DNA of 64,000 nt from Bog-473 sp963756025 (GTDB taxonomy: Bacteria; Actinomycetota; Acidimicrobiia; Acidimicrobiales; RAAP-2), in assembly GCA_963756025.1 (NCBI GenBank), contig CAVWMF010000009.1:310001-374000 (forward strand), in the 5' to 3' direction. Under the pieces are notes generated by a model. That model made no database searches, was not told the origin of the DNA, and was given only the letters and a program-made list of their open reading frames with translations. Below are positions 34,676-43,998 of the stretch, one piece after another. The translations under genes and the position numbers were made by a program. The number at the start of each line of letters is the position of its first letter. Positions within the stretch are counted from its first letter, which is position 1.

Positions 34676-36214
34676 TCACGACGTCCCGCCGACCAGGGCC
34701 GCCACGCCCTTGCGGTCGGGCTTGCCGAGACCGAGCAGTGGGAGGGCATCGACCATCACGACCCGCTCAGGTGTCTTGAAACGGGCGACGCCGCGGGCCG
34801 AGAACCAGTCCTGACATGCTTGGACGTCGAATGGCGCGCGGGCGATGACGCAGGCCGCCACACGTTGGCCGAGCCGTTCGTCGGGGTAGCCGACCACCAC
34901 CGCCTGCACAATGGCCGGATGGGCTTCGAGCACCCGCTCGACCTCGGCGGGCACGATGTTCTCCCCGCCCCGGATGATGAGCTCCTTGAGGCGCCCGATG
35001 ATCGTGAGCCAGCGGTCGCCGTCGACGGTGGCCAGGTCCCCCGTGCGGAACCAGCCCCGCCGCATGGCGGCTGCGGTCTGCGCCGCATCGCTGTACCCGC
35101 AGAACAGCTCGGGACCGCGCAGGAGAAGCTCGCCCGGCACGCCGTCGGCGAGTGGGCGCCCCGTCTCGGGGTCGGCCACACGCAGCTCGACCTGGCCCAC
35201 CGCCCGCCCGTCGGTTTCCCGGGCTCGCTCCGGTGGGTCGTCCCAGGTCGAGGTGGTGACGTTCGGGGCCTCGGTGGACCCGTACGTGCGCTTGACCGAG
35301 GCGGCGAACGCCTCGGCGGTCGCTCTGACGAAGTCGGGGCTGACCGTCATCGACCCGCAGGAGAGCAGGCGCATGGACGCGACCGCTTCGGTCGAGAAGG
35401 TGGCGGCGTCGGCCATGGACGAGAAGAAGGTCGGTGGCCCGGCCATGAAGGTCACCCGCTCACGCCGCACGATGTCGACGGCCCGCTCGGGGTCCCAACG
35501 CTCCATCAAGCTCACCCGCATTCCGGCAGCAGCGGGAATGAGCACACCGCTCAAGAGCCCGGAGATGTGGGAGAGGGGAGCGGGGGTGAGCACCGCATCG
35601 GAGCCGCCCAGCCCGTGCGCCGCCATCAGGGTGATCGCTTTGTACGAGAGCGCCCGGTGCGTGTGGAGCACCACCTTGGGTTCGCCCGTCGAGCCCGAGG
35701 TGAACAGGCCGACCGCCAGATCCGAACCCCGGGCCGAGCTCGTCGGCACCGGCGCGGCACCGAGCAGCGCCTCCCAGTCGGCCTCCCCGAAGGCGCCGTT
35801 CCGGACCCCGGACCGCTCCGACAGCGGGAGCCCGGGGCGTGAGAGCGCGACTTTCGGGGCTACCACGCCGAGCATGCGCGCCACATCCGAAGCGCCCACG
35901 AGGTGGTGGATGGGCACGGCGACGGCGCCCAGGCGCCAGCAGGCGCCAAAGAGGATGGCCGCCTCCGTGCAGTTGGGGAGTTGCCAGGCCACGGTGTCGC
36001 CGCGCCGAATCCCGGCGGACCGCAGGCCCCCGGCAGCGGCGCCGATCAAGCGGGTGAGGGCGGCCCGGTCGAAGCGATGTCGCGGGTCGGCGACCTCCGG
36101 GATCCCCCCGTCGGTCCGGGCAACCAGCGCGTCGAGCGTCGGCACGTCCCAGGCGCCCCCCGGCTGCCGGTAGCGTGCGCTCCCGATCTGGCGGTGCGTG
36201 GCCCGCAGAAGCAC
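34676..36214 (-). CDS. AMP-forming acyl-CoA synthetase
   Basis: A 512-residue ligase. LFTSGSTGEPKVVLHTHRA is the phosphate loop (note VV where KG is usual), RTYGSTEAPNVT the adenine site, FRTGDLATVDGDRWLTIIGR and RGGENIVPAEVERVL the hinge, and GKPDRKGVAAL the C-terminal end. I chose GTG 36214, which gives a normal length; the frame is open further upstream into the thiolase 3' end. It is fourth in the reverse operon after CaiB, DUF35 and thiolase-like genes. Substrate unknown. Confidence 0.83.
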   Translation of the reverse strand: MLLRATHRQIGSARYRQPGGAWDVPTLDALVARTDGGIPEVADPRHRFDRAALTRLIGAAAGGLRSAGIRRGDTVAWQLPNCTEAAILFGACWRLGAVAVPIHHLVGASDVARMLGVVAPKVALSRPGLPLSERSGVRNGAFGEADWEALLGAAPVPTSSARGSDLAVGLFTSGSTGEPKVVLHTHRALSYKAITLMAAHGLGGSDAVLTPAPLSHISGLLSGVLIPAAAGMRVSLMERWDPERAVDIVRRERVTFMAGPPTFFSSMADAATFSTEAVASMRLLSCGSMTVSPDFVRATAEAFAASVKRTYGSTEAPNVTTSTWDDPPERARETDGRAVGQVELRVADPETGRPLADGVPGELLLRGPELFCGYSDAAQTAAAMRRGWFRTGDLATVDGDRWLTIIGRLKELIIRGGENIVPAEVERVLEAHPAIVQAVVVGYPDERLGQRVAACVIARAPFDVQACQDWFSARGVARFKTPERVVMVDALPLLGLGKPDRKGVAALVGGTS

Positions 36215-36260
36215 CGGCCCGCCGGCGGTCAGGCGTTCGCCGGGGATTGGACGACCAGCA

Positions 36261-37546
36261 TCAGGCCTCGGTCGTGACCAGCAGGCACCCGCAGGTGTTG
36301 CCACCCCCGGCCGCGACGGCCGCCACCTTTGGCGCTTTGGGAACCTGGCGCTCGCCCCCCTCGCCCCGTAGCTGCACGCACGCCTCGTGCAAGAAGCCGT
36401 ACCCGTGCAGCCGCCCCGCCGAGAGCTGACCGCCGGCGGTGTTGAGGGGGAGCGCACCGTCGCGGGCGATGCGGGTCCCGCCTTCGACGAACGGCCCGCT
36501 CTCGCCGGTGCCGCAGAGCTGCAACGCCTCGAGCCAGAGCATGGTCAGGTAGCTGAACCCGTCGTAGATCTGCGCGATGTCGACATCGGCCGGGGTCAGG
36601 TCGGTGCGGCTCCACATCTGCGCCGCGGCATCGGTGCCGACCATGCGCGTCAGGTCCTTGAGCTGGTCCCAGCTCGGCCGGTCGTGGATTGCGGTGCCCA
36701 TGGCCTCGATATAGACCGGCGGTTTGGCCAGGTCCTGTGCCAGTTCGCGGCGCGAGATGACGAAGGCGGTGGCACCGTCGCACGGCACGTCGCAGTCGAA
36801 GAGATGCAGCGGTGTGGTGATCATCCGGGAGTTGAAGTAGTCCTCGAGGGTCAACGGGTCCCGGTAGATCGCCTTGGGGTTCAGGCCGGCGTTGCGCCTC
36901 CCGTTGATGGCGATCTGGGCCAGCTGCTCGGACGTGGTGCCGTAGCGGTCCATGTGGGCCTGGGCAAAGAGGGCCACCCAGATGGGAGCGCCTGCGGAGC
37001 CGAACGGCAGCATCCACTGCTGGAAGTCGCCGGCATAGATGGTGCCGCCCCCCCCGCCCCCGCCGCCCCCCCGCCCCCGCCGCCCCCGCCGCCCCCGCCG
37101 CCCCCGCCGCCCCCGCCCCCGCCGCCCCCGCCGCCCGGGCCCAGGCTGGCCCGCCCGCCGGTGCCTTGCGCGCTGCCTTCCCAGACCGAACGAAAACACA
37201 GGACGTGGTCGGCCATACCGCCCCCGATGGCCAGGATGGCCTTCATGACCGAGCCGAGCTGGCCGGGGGTCTCGACGCCGCTGTCGAACCAGTCGACCTC
37301 GAGGCGCATGGCATCGATCACCTCGTAGGCCGATGCCCCGGTGAACCCCTTGGGCTGCGTCATATTGCCGGGATACGTGGAAAGCCCGTTGATGTCCGAG
37401 GGCTTCAGGCCGGCGTCCGCCACGGCGGCGTAACAGGCGTCGAGCGTGAGCTCGAGCGGATCGCGTCCGAGCCTGCGCCCGATGTCGGACTGGCCGATGC
37501 CCGACACCGCACACTGCTTCTCAGGACGGTCTGGGCGCGTGCTCAC
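36261..37546 (-). pseudogene. Thiolase-like (SCP-x/Ltp2 type) gene with poly-Gly tract and frame change
   Basis: The N-terminal third (SGIGQSDIGRRLGRDPLELT, NGLSTYPG, DHVLCFRSVWEGSAQG) reads from GTG 37546, and the rest (TIYAGDFQQWMLPFG, YGTTSEQLAQIAINGRRNA, LFDCDVPCDGATAFV, IYDGFSYLTMLWLEAL) in another frame. The switch lies in a glycine-coding microsatellite (37044-37136) at a spot where relatives have a short Gly-rich loop. Like the paralogue at 4057 it has no thiolase Cys nucleophile and keeps a YDGFS motif, so a DUF35-dependent aldolase is likely. GTG 37546 overlaps the DUF35 stop as GTGA. The break may be a repeat-length variant or an error in a hard-to-read repeat. Confidence 0.8.
37044..37136. 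repeat. C/G microsatellite with 9-bp periodicity encoding poly-glycine
   Basis: Built from units of type CGCCCCCGC repeated about seven times, with irregular C runs of eight (37048-37055) and seven (37066-37072) at its left end. On the coding (reverse) strand it gives a run of over 20 Gly. The irregular C runs change the reading frame, so the two halves of the thiolase-like gene are out of phase in this sequence. Confidence 0.9.
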
Positions 37547-37977
37547 TTCTGGTCTCCTTGTGGTTCGAACAACGGCAACCAGACGTCGCCGTGCGGGTCC
37601 TCGATGTGGCGGAAGACGACCTCGACCGGCATGCCGATGCGGATGTCGTCGAGCGGGCAGTTGATCAGGTTGGTCGTCAGGCGAAGTGCGGGCTGCTCGA
37701 GGATCTCGACGAGCGCAACCACGTACGGCAGCTCGAACCCGGGTAGCCAGCCGTGATGGTTGACGGTGTAGCTGGCGAGGGTGGCCCGCCCGCTGACCGC
37801 CTCGGGGGCCAGGTTCTTCGATTGGTCGATCGGGCAGATCGGGATGGGGGGGTGGAGGTAGTACCCACAGTCCTGGCAGCGCATGAAGACCAACTGCCCT
37901 TTTTCGCCCCCCTGCCAGAAGTGGCGGTTCCGGTCGGTGAGCTCGGGCACGACCACGATCGCGCTCTGTTCGGTCAT
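37543..37977 (-). CDS. DUF35 OB-fold protein, partner of the second thiolase-like gene
   Basis: A 144-residue DUF35 protein: zinc-ribbon start RCQDCGYYLHPPIPICPID, then GRATLASYTVNHHGW and PYVVALVEILEQP of the OB fold. The ribbon is incomplete: the second pair is CPID, with Asp at the fourth ligand position where the copy at 5232 has Cys. It overlaps both neighbours (ATGA with the CaiB gene, GTGA with the thiolase-like gene), so all three are translationally coupled. Confidence 0.85.
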   Translation of the reverse strand: MTEQSAIVVVPELTDRNRHFWQGGEKGQLVFMRCQDCGYYLHPPIPICPIDQSKNLAPEAVSGRATLASYTVNHHGWLPGFELPYVVALVEILEQPALRLTTNLINCPLDDIRIGMPVEVVFRHIEDPHGDVWLPLFEPQGDQK

Positions 37978-40358
37978 GAAGGGCTCCTTGTCGAAGTTGG
38001 TGCGTGGACGGCCACGGGCGACTGTACGGCGACGGACGCGGCCAGCAGGTCGGTGATCAGGTCCTCTTCGAGGCCGAGCTGGCGCAGGACCTCGACGGTG
38101 TGCTCACCCAACGCCGGGGGCGCCAGATCGAGGGTCACCTCGAGGTCGCCGAGGTCCCACAAGGCCCCTACCTGCTCGAGCTCACCCCACTCGGCGTGGG
38201 GGTAGCGGGCCACCAGGCCCAACTCCGCGTGCAACGGGTCGTCGAGGAACGCCTCGCCCTGATCGAGCGTCACCGGCTCGGACGGCACGCCGGCCTCGTG
38301 CAGGGCGGCCAGTGTGACCTCGCACGACGCGCCCGCCATCGTGGTCACGAGTTCGGTCGGGCTATCCGCGCCGACGACGGCGCAGGCTCGTTCGAGCTGG
38401 CCGTCCTCGAGCGCGCACAGGGCGATCCACCCGTCGGCCAGGGCGTAGAGCCGGTACCCGGCGGAGAGCCCCATCTGCTCACGGTCGAGAGGATCGGCCG
38501 AGGCGGCCAGGCCCCCGTTCTGGAGGAAGGTCTCGCTGTTTGTCAGCACGCCGCCGCCGAGCAGCGATCCGGTGACGAATTGGGGTTCGCCCGTCTGGTC
38601 CCGGTGGTAGACGGCGAGGAGGGTGGCGACCGTCGAGCCCATTGCGCACAAGTGGTCCATGAACCCGAAGCGGAACCACATCGGATCGTTCCCTTCGCCT
38701 CCGCCGAGCACTTCCCAACCGGCCGAAGCCTGGAAGAGCTGGTCATACCCGGGCCAGTCCGCGCGCTCGCCCTTGGGGCCGTAGGAGCTGGCGTGGCAGT
38801 AGATCACGTCGGGGTTGATCGCCCGCAGTGATTCCTCGTCCAGTCCCAGCTTGCGCGCCGCGGGCATCCGCAAGTTGTGGTGCACCACATCGGCCCACGC
38901 CACCAGGGCCTCGAGGGCGGGTCGGGCGGCCGCTGACTTGAGGTCCAGCGCCACGCCGCGCTTGCCCCGCTGGCAGGCGGCGAAGACCCGCTGCACGTTG
39001 CGCATCTTGTCGCCCGTCGTCGCCTCCACCTTGATCACGTTGGCCCCGAGGTCGGCCAGCAGCATGGGGCCGAGGGGGCCGGCGAGGAAGTTCCCCAGGT
39101 CGAGGACACGCAATCCTTGGAGCGGCGCACGCACGGCGGCGCCGGGCGTGATGCCGCCGGCGCCGACGGCCTTACCCGCTCCGGCCCTCGCCGCCGCCGC
39201 TTCGGCCAGCACCTCGTGGGTGTGCTGACCCAACGACGGCGCCGGCCCCGTCACGCGGGACGGGGGCTCGGTGGAGAATGGCGTGCCGGCCTGGATGATC
39301 TTTCCCCACACCGGATCGTCGACCTCGGTCACGTAGCCGTTCACCCTGGCCTGCTCGTCGGCGAGGATGGCGCCGTACTGGGCCGACGGCTGCGCCGGGA
39401 TGTCGTTCGCCCAGAAGTCCTCGAGCCACTCCTGGGCCGGCCTCGTCAAGAAGGCCACCCGGTTGGCCCCGAAGTTGGGATACCCGGGCGTGGCCATGCC
39501 GGAGAAGGCGGCGTTCGCTGCGGCCACTCCCTCTTCGCCGAGCTCGGCGAACGCCTGGACCATGAGTGGTGAGTCGACGTCGGCGTTGCGCATCAGATGG
39601 ATCCAGGTACCGTCGCCTGCCTCGAACATCGAGGGGATGAGGTCCTTGGGCAGACCCCAGGCGAACATCGGGCCGGGTGTCTCGGCACGGGCCCAGTGCA
39701 TCATGGTCGGCACCAGGGCACCTTGGGCCAGGCTGGTATGCGCCGGCCCGCCGGCGGCCCCGCCCCGATCCCGTTGGATGAGCCGGGCCAGGATCCCGAT
39801 GGCGCTCAGGTAGACGGCACACCAGCTCCCGAAGGGGAAGCGGAGGAAGACGGGCCCTTCGCGCCACCCCTGCTGCTCGTCGCAGAGACCGAGGCGGGCG
39901 CTCACCAGGAGGTCGTCGCTCGGACCATCGGCACTCGGGTGTCCGGCCGGCCAACCCAGGACTGCGCTGGTGATCAGGCGCGGGTGTCGGGCCGCCAGTT
40001 CGTCGTCGCCCAGGCCACGTCGCGCCGCGACCTGCGGTCCGAAGGTGTGGATGAGGACGTCGGCGCTTTCGAGGAGGTCGTGCAGCTGCGTCCGGCCGTG
40101 CTCGGTCTCCAGATCGATGACCACGCTCCGCTTCGAGCGATTCCAGGTGAGAAAGCCCAGCGACGTGCGGGTCGGGTCACCGCGCGGGCGTTCCACCTTG
40201 ATGACGTCGGCCCCCGCCTCGGCCAACAGGAGTGCGGCGACCGCGCCGGCCATCGTCTCGGAGCAGTCGATGATCCGGCGGCCATCGAGGATCCTCGGCG
40301 CATTGCTTTCCCGATGATCGGGATCGTGCAGCGTCCGGCTCGATTCTGGTTTGGGCAC
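37974..40358 (-). CDS. Two-domain CaiB/BaiF (class III) CoA transferase
   Basis: A 794-residue fusion of two CaiB-type domains. Domain 1 (about 25-380) starts RIIDCSETMAGAVAALLLAE with LTWNRSKRSVVIDLE; domain 2 (about 410-770) starts GLRVLDLGNFLAGPLGPMLL with RGKRGVALDLKS. Class III transferases move CoA between carboxylic acids and are normally homodimers of interlocked rings; here the pair is fused in one chain. The usual catalytic Asp position could not be placed securely in both domains, so one half may be inactive. It is the first gene of the reverse operon. The decayed gene at 12433 has the same layout. Confidence 0.86.
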   Translation of the reverse strand: MPKPESSRTLHDPDHRESNAPRILDGRRIIDCSETMAGAVAALLLAEAGADVIKVERPRGDPTRTSLGFLTWNRSKRSVVIDLETEHGRTQLHDLLESADVLIHTFGPQVAARRGLGDDELAARHPRLITSAVLGWPAGHPSADGPSDDLLVSARLGLCDEQQGWREGPVFLRFPFGSWCAVYLSAIGILARLIQRDRGGAAGGPAHTSLAQGALVPTMMHWARAETPGPMFAWGLPKDLIPSMFEAGDGTWIHLMRNADVDSPLMVQAFAELGEEGVAAANAAFSGMATPGYPNFGANRVAFLTRPAQEWLEDFWANDIPAQPSAQYGAILADEQARVNGYVTEVDDPVWGKIIQAGTPFSTEPPSRVTGPAPSLGQHTHEVLAEAAAARAGAGKAVGAGGITPGAAVRAPLQGLRVLDLGNFLAGPLGPMLLADLGANVIKVEATTGDKMRNVQRVFAACQRGKRGVALDLKSAAARPALEALVAWADVVHHNLRMPAARKLGLDEESLRAINPDVIYCHASSYGPKGERADWPGYDQLFQASAGWEVLGGGEGNDPMWFRFGFMDHLCAMGSTVATLLAVYHRDQTGEPQFVTGSLLGGGVLTNSETFLQNGGLAASADPLDREQMGLSAGYRLYALADGWIALCALEDGQLERACAVVGADSPTELVTTMAGASCEVTLAALHEAGVPSEPVTLDQGEAFLDDPLHAELGLVARYPHAEWGELEQVGALWDLGDLEVTLDLAPPALGEHTVEVLRQLGLEEDLITDLLAASVAVQSPVAVHAPTSTRSPS

Positions 40359-40530
40359 GTGCGATTCCCCCCCCCTCCTGATGCGGGGTCAGTCTGGCAC
40401 CCGCGCCGTTGAGCTTGCCATGTACGACAGCGCGGCGGGAACGGCGAAGTGCCTGCCGCGCTGTCCCTGCCGTCACGTGATCCGATGTTGGTAACTTCGG
40501 TGTGGACATCGAGGCCCGGGGAGAAATGCC

Positions 40531-41184
40531 ATGGAAGATCGGACGACGCCAGTCCTCTATCTCGAGATGACGGACCGGTCGGCAGAGCGCTATGCAACCG
40601 AGCGCGTGCCCGAGGTACTGGGCCTCCCCGGCGTGCAGCGGGCCACATGGTGGGACAACTGCGTGCCGTTTCGCACCGACCTTCCCCGCACCCTGCCCGA
40701 GTTCTCCATCCTCGGGGTCTACGAGGCCGACCAAGAGTTCGTGGCTCCCGGTGCGGTCCCCGAGGACATCGTCGGATACTGCTTCGACCATTACCCACGA
40801 CCGGGCCAGGGGACGATTTCGGACAAGCCGACGCTCGGTCTCGAGCTGGTGCTGATCAGTGCACCGACGCCTGCGCAGAGTCAGGCGCTCCGCGACTGGG
40901 GCGACTTCGTCCACATCCGCGACATCGCGGCAGCGGCGCCCGATCACTTCACGATGATCACGCCCTATGAGAACCGGGCGGAGGGCTCGCCCCGCTACAT
41001 GCACTTCTACGAGCTGGACACCGATGACCCAGAGCCGGCGTTCCGCAAGATGGCACCGGCCACCATGGCCAGAGTGGGCGCCTACGGCACGCACCCGAAA
41101 GAGGAGTGGTGGGCCCACGAGGCGCTCGTCATCGACTATGTGAACACATTCCGGCGCCTGGGGGCCCAAGCCAGACCTGGCTGA
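40531..41184 (+). CDS. Conserved-type hypothetical protein, possible dimeric alpha/beta barrel
   Basis: A 217-residue soluble protein with no motif I can name. VLYLEMTDRSAERYATERV, LPGVQRATWWDN and SILGVYEADQEFV suggest two ferredoxin-like half domains of the dimeric alpha/beta-barrel type (a strand, a helix, then a strand giving a value for distance or error). The second half repeats the pattern with LELVLISAPTPAQ and YMHFYELDTDDPEPAF. ATG 40531 follows GGGGAG. It precedes the amidohydrolase by 121 nt and may be in the same unit. Confidence 0.6.
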   Translation: MEDRTTPVLYLEMTDRSAERYATERVPEVLGLPGVQRATWWDNCVPFRTDLPRTLPEFSILGVYEADQEFVAPGAVPEDIVGYCFDHYPRPGQGTISDKPTLGLELVLISAPTPAQSQALRDWGDFVHIRDIAAAAPDHFTMITPYENRAEGSPRYMHFYELDTDDPEPAFRKMAPATMARVGAYGTHPKEEWWAHEALVIDYVNTFRRLGAQARPG

Positions 41185-41305
41185 ACAGGCCCAGGCCGGA
41201 GGCTTTTTCGCCGGCGCAGACCGGGGTTGTCTGGCGCCGTCTCCATGCAGCTGCGAGAATCGAGGTCGGCGCCAGGTAATTGGCACTGCGACAAGGGGGT
41301 TCCTT

Positions 41306-42584
41306 ATGGATGTAGATGACCTGATCCTCGTCAGCGTGGACGACCACCTGGTCGAGCCGCCCAACGTGTTCGAAGGCCGGCTCCCGGCCAAGTATGTCGA
41401 CCTGGCTCCGCAGTTCGTCACCCGGGCCGACGGCACGAGCGCATGGCTCTACGAAGGAGCCGAGCTCGGCAACATCGCACTCAACGCTGTGGCCGGGCGA
41501 CCGACGCGAGGAGTACGGCATGGAGCCCACCTCGTTCGACGAGATCCGGCCGGGTTGCTGGAACATCCACGAGCGGATCAACGACATGAACGCAAACGGC
41601 GTGCTCGGCTCGCTGTGCTTCCCCTCCTTCCCCCAGTTCTGCGGGCAGCTTTTCGCCCGTACCGAGGACAAGGACGTGGCGTTGGCCATGGTCCGGGCCT
41701 ACAACGACTGGCACATCGACGAGTGGTGTGGCACCTACCCGGGCCGCTTCATCCCGTGCCCGATCCCGGCCATCTGGGACCCCGAGGTCCTGGCCGCCGA
41801 GGTCCGACGCTGCGCCGCCAAGGGAGCGCATGCGGTGACCTTCTCGGAGAACCCCTCCAAGCTCGGATGGCCGAGCGTCCACTCGGATCACTGGGATCCC
41901 TTCTGGAAGGCATGCAGCGACGAGAACGTCGTCGTCTGCATGCACATCGGTTCGTCGTCCGAAATGGTGATCACGTCGCCTGACGCACCGATCGACGTCC
42001 TCATCAGCCTCACCCCGATGAACATCGTGAAGGCGGCGGCCGACCTCATCTGGTCGCCGGTCCTCCGCAAGTTCCCCGACCTCAAGGTCGCCCTCTCCGA
42101 GGGGGGAATCGGCTGGATCCCGTACTTCTTGGAGCGCATCGACTACCAGTACGACAAGCACCACTACTGGACCGGCCAGGACTTCGGCCACCAGCTCCCG
42201 AGCGAGGTCTTCGACCAGCACATCATCACCTGTTTCATCGACGACGCCTTCGGCGTGGCCAGCCGTGACTTCCTCAACATGGACAACGTGACGTGGGAGT
42301 GCGACTACCCGCACTCGGACTCGACGTGGCCGACGGCGCCCGAGCAGCTGTGGAAGTACATCGGCGAGCTGAACGATCACGACATCAACCGGATCACGCA
42401 CCTCAACGCCATGAAGCACTTCAGCTACGACCCCTTCGCGGTCATCCCCAAGGAAGAAGCCACCGTCAAGGCGCTGCGCGCCAAGGCGGCGGGTCATGAC
42501 GTATCGGAGCGGGCCACCCGCTCGGGCCCGATGACGCACGCCACCTTGGCCGCCGACCTGGGCGCGTACCGGAAGGAGCCGTGA
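41306..42584 (+). pseudogene. Amidohydrolase-2 family (PF04909-like) gene with one frameshift
   Basis: ILVSVDDHLVEPPNVFEG at the N-terminus, then in another frame GSLCFPSFPQFCGQ, ALSEGGIGWIPYFLER and NVTWECDYPHSDSTWP, all typical of amidohydrolase-2 TIM-barrel enzymes, which hydrolyse or decarboxylate with a metal. The frame changes near 41504, where one extra base between GGGCGACCG and CGCGAGGAG separates GRP from REEYGMEP. Joined it would be about 425 residues. Start ATG 41306; the stop overlaps the P450 start as GTGA. A remnant of a second copy is at 34411. Confidence 0.8.
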
Positions 42585-43771
42585 CCACGGAGCAAGCCGC
42601 GGTCGACACCCCCGTCTTCGACCCCAACCTGTTCATCGCCCCCGAGACCGGGCGCAACCCGCAGGACTTCTACAAGGTGGCACGCTCGTTCGGCTCCGTC
42701 GTGCCGGGCATCTTCGGGCGCTACTCGATCATGGGGCGCAGTGAGGTGGAGTATGCCCTCCAGCACCCCGACGTCTTCTCCTCGGCCATGGAGGCGGTCG
42801 ATCTCGGGCAATCAGTGCCGTTGATCCCACTGCAGGTGGATCCACCGGAGCACTCGAAGTACCGCAAGCTCCTCGACCCGATCTTCGCTCCGAAGCGGAT
42901 GAATCTGATCGAGCCCGACATCGCGCGGCTGGTGAACGAGTTCATGGACGGCTTCATCGATGATGGATCCTGCGAGTTCACCACCGCCTTGGCCGAGCCG
43001 TTGCCGTCGTCGGTCTTCCTGCGGCTGCTCGGGCTCCCGGTGTCGGAACTGGCGATGTTCTTGAAGATGAAGGACGGGATCCTCCGTCCGGCCGGGAACG
43101 ACATGGCGGAGGTGCAGGCCAATCAGCGCGTGAACGCCGGCGAGGTGGAGCGCTTCTTCGCCGAGACCCTGGCCGACCGGCGGAAGAATCCGCAGGACGA
43201 TCTGCTCAGCATGTTCGCGGGCGCCGAAGTGGGCGGGGACAAGCTGACCGATGACGAGATCCTCGGTATCTGCTTCCTGTTCCTCTTGGCCGGTCTCGAC
43301 ACGGTCACCGACACTCTCGAGTGCTTCTTCGCGTATCTCGCCCAACACCCCGGACAACGGCGGCTGATCGTGGAGGATCCGTCGATCATCCCGACCGCGG
43401 TCGAGGAGTTGTTGCGGTGGGAGACGCCGGTGACCGGCGTGCCCCGTGTGGTGCAACAAGACGTCGAGCTGGGTGGGTGCCCCATGCACAAGGGTGACCA
43501 TGTGGGCATCAGCATCGGCTCGGCCAATACCGACGAGGCCGACCTGGCCGACGCCTACGACGTGAACCTCACCCGCAACACGAAGCACCTGGCCTTCGGG
43601 GCGGGGGTGCACCGCTGCCTCGGCTCACACCTGGCCCGCCTGGAGCTGCGGACCACGTTGCGCGAATGGCACAGGCGTATTCCCGACTATGAGATCGCAC
43701 CGGGGACCGAGCTCAACTTCATGTTCGGGCTCCGTCAGGTCGACACGCTCCCCCTCCTCTGGACGGCGTAA
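42581..43771 (+). CDS. Cytochrome P450
   Basis: A 396-residue P450. LQVDPPEHSKYRKLLDP is the C-helix region, LLAGLDTVTDTL the I helix, EELLRWETPV the ExxR motif and FGAGVHRCLGSHLARLE the haem loop, with Cys346 as ligand. GTG 42581 overlaps the amidohydrolase stop. It is 227 bp upstream of the acyl-CoA dehydrogenase pair; that gap is GC-rich and shows no gene. It would oxygenate an intermediate, with the redox partner encoded elsewhere. Confidence 0.9.
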   Translation: MTTEQAAVDTPVFDPNLFIAPETGRNPQDFYKVARSFGSVVPGIFGRYSIMGRSEVEYALQHPDVFSSAMEAVDLGQSVPLIPLQVDPPEHSKYRKLLDPIFAPKRMNLIEPDIARLVNEFMDGFIDDGSCEFTTALAEPLPSSVFLRLLGLPVSELAMFLKMKDGILRPAGNDMAEVQANQRVNAGEVERFFAETLADRRKNPQDDLLSMFAGAEVGGDKLTDDEILGICFLFLLAGLDTVTDTLECFFAYLAQHPGQRRLIVEDPSIIPTAVEELLRWETPVTGVPRVVQQDVELGGCPMHKGDHVGISIGSANTDEADLADAYDVNLTRNTKHLAFGAGVHRCLGSHLARLELRTTLREWHRRIPDYEIAPGTELNFMFGLRQVDTLPLLWTA

Positions 43772-43998
43772 CGGTCTGTTTCACGGTCGGGCTCACGGTG
43801 GGCGTGCCGCGTTCGCCGTGATGGGAGGTTGCCGGAGTCACCGCGATTGCCGGAGGGCGGCCGCGGTGGTGCCGGCGGAATGCCGTCGGTCGGGCAGCGC
43901 GAAAACGCGGCCGGAGGTGGGGCCCCGGCGGCGGCAGCAGGCGAGGCGGGATTTCGGGCGGCGGCGCAAGAGGCCCGGAGGCGAGAAAGGACGAGCGA

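Noticed and set aside
34676..36457. Long 593-codon version of the reverse-strand CoA ligase
   Set aside because: The first 80 codons overlap the thiolase-like gene and are low-complexity; GTG 36214 gives a normal ligase.
37039..37248. Proline/arginine-rich frame on the + strand over the microsatellite
   Set aside because: It is only the complement of the glycine-coding repeat in the thiolase-like gene.
43829..43998. Frames in the gap before the acyl-CoA dehydrogenase at 43999
   Set aside because: Composition is that of high-GC non-coding DNA, with Ala/Gly/Arg runs and no motif.
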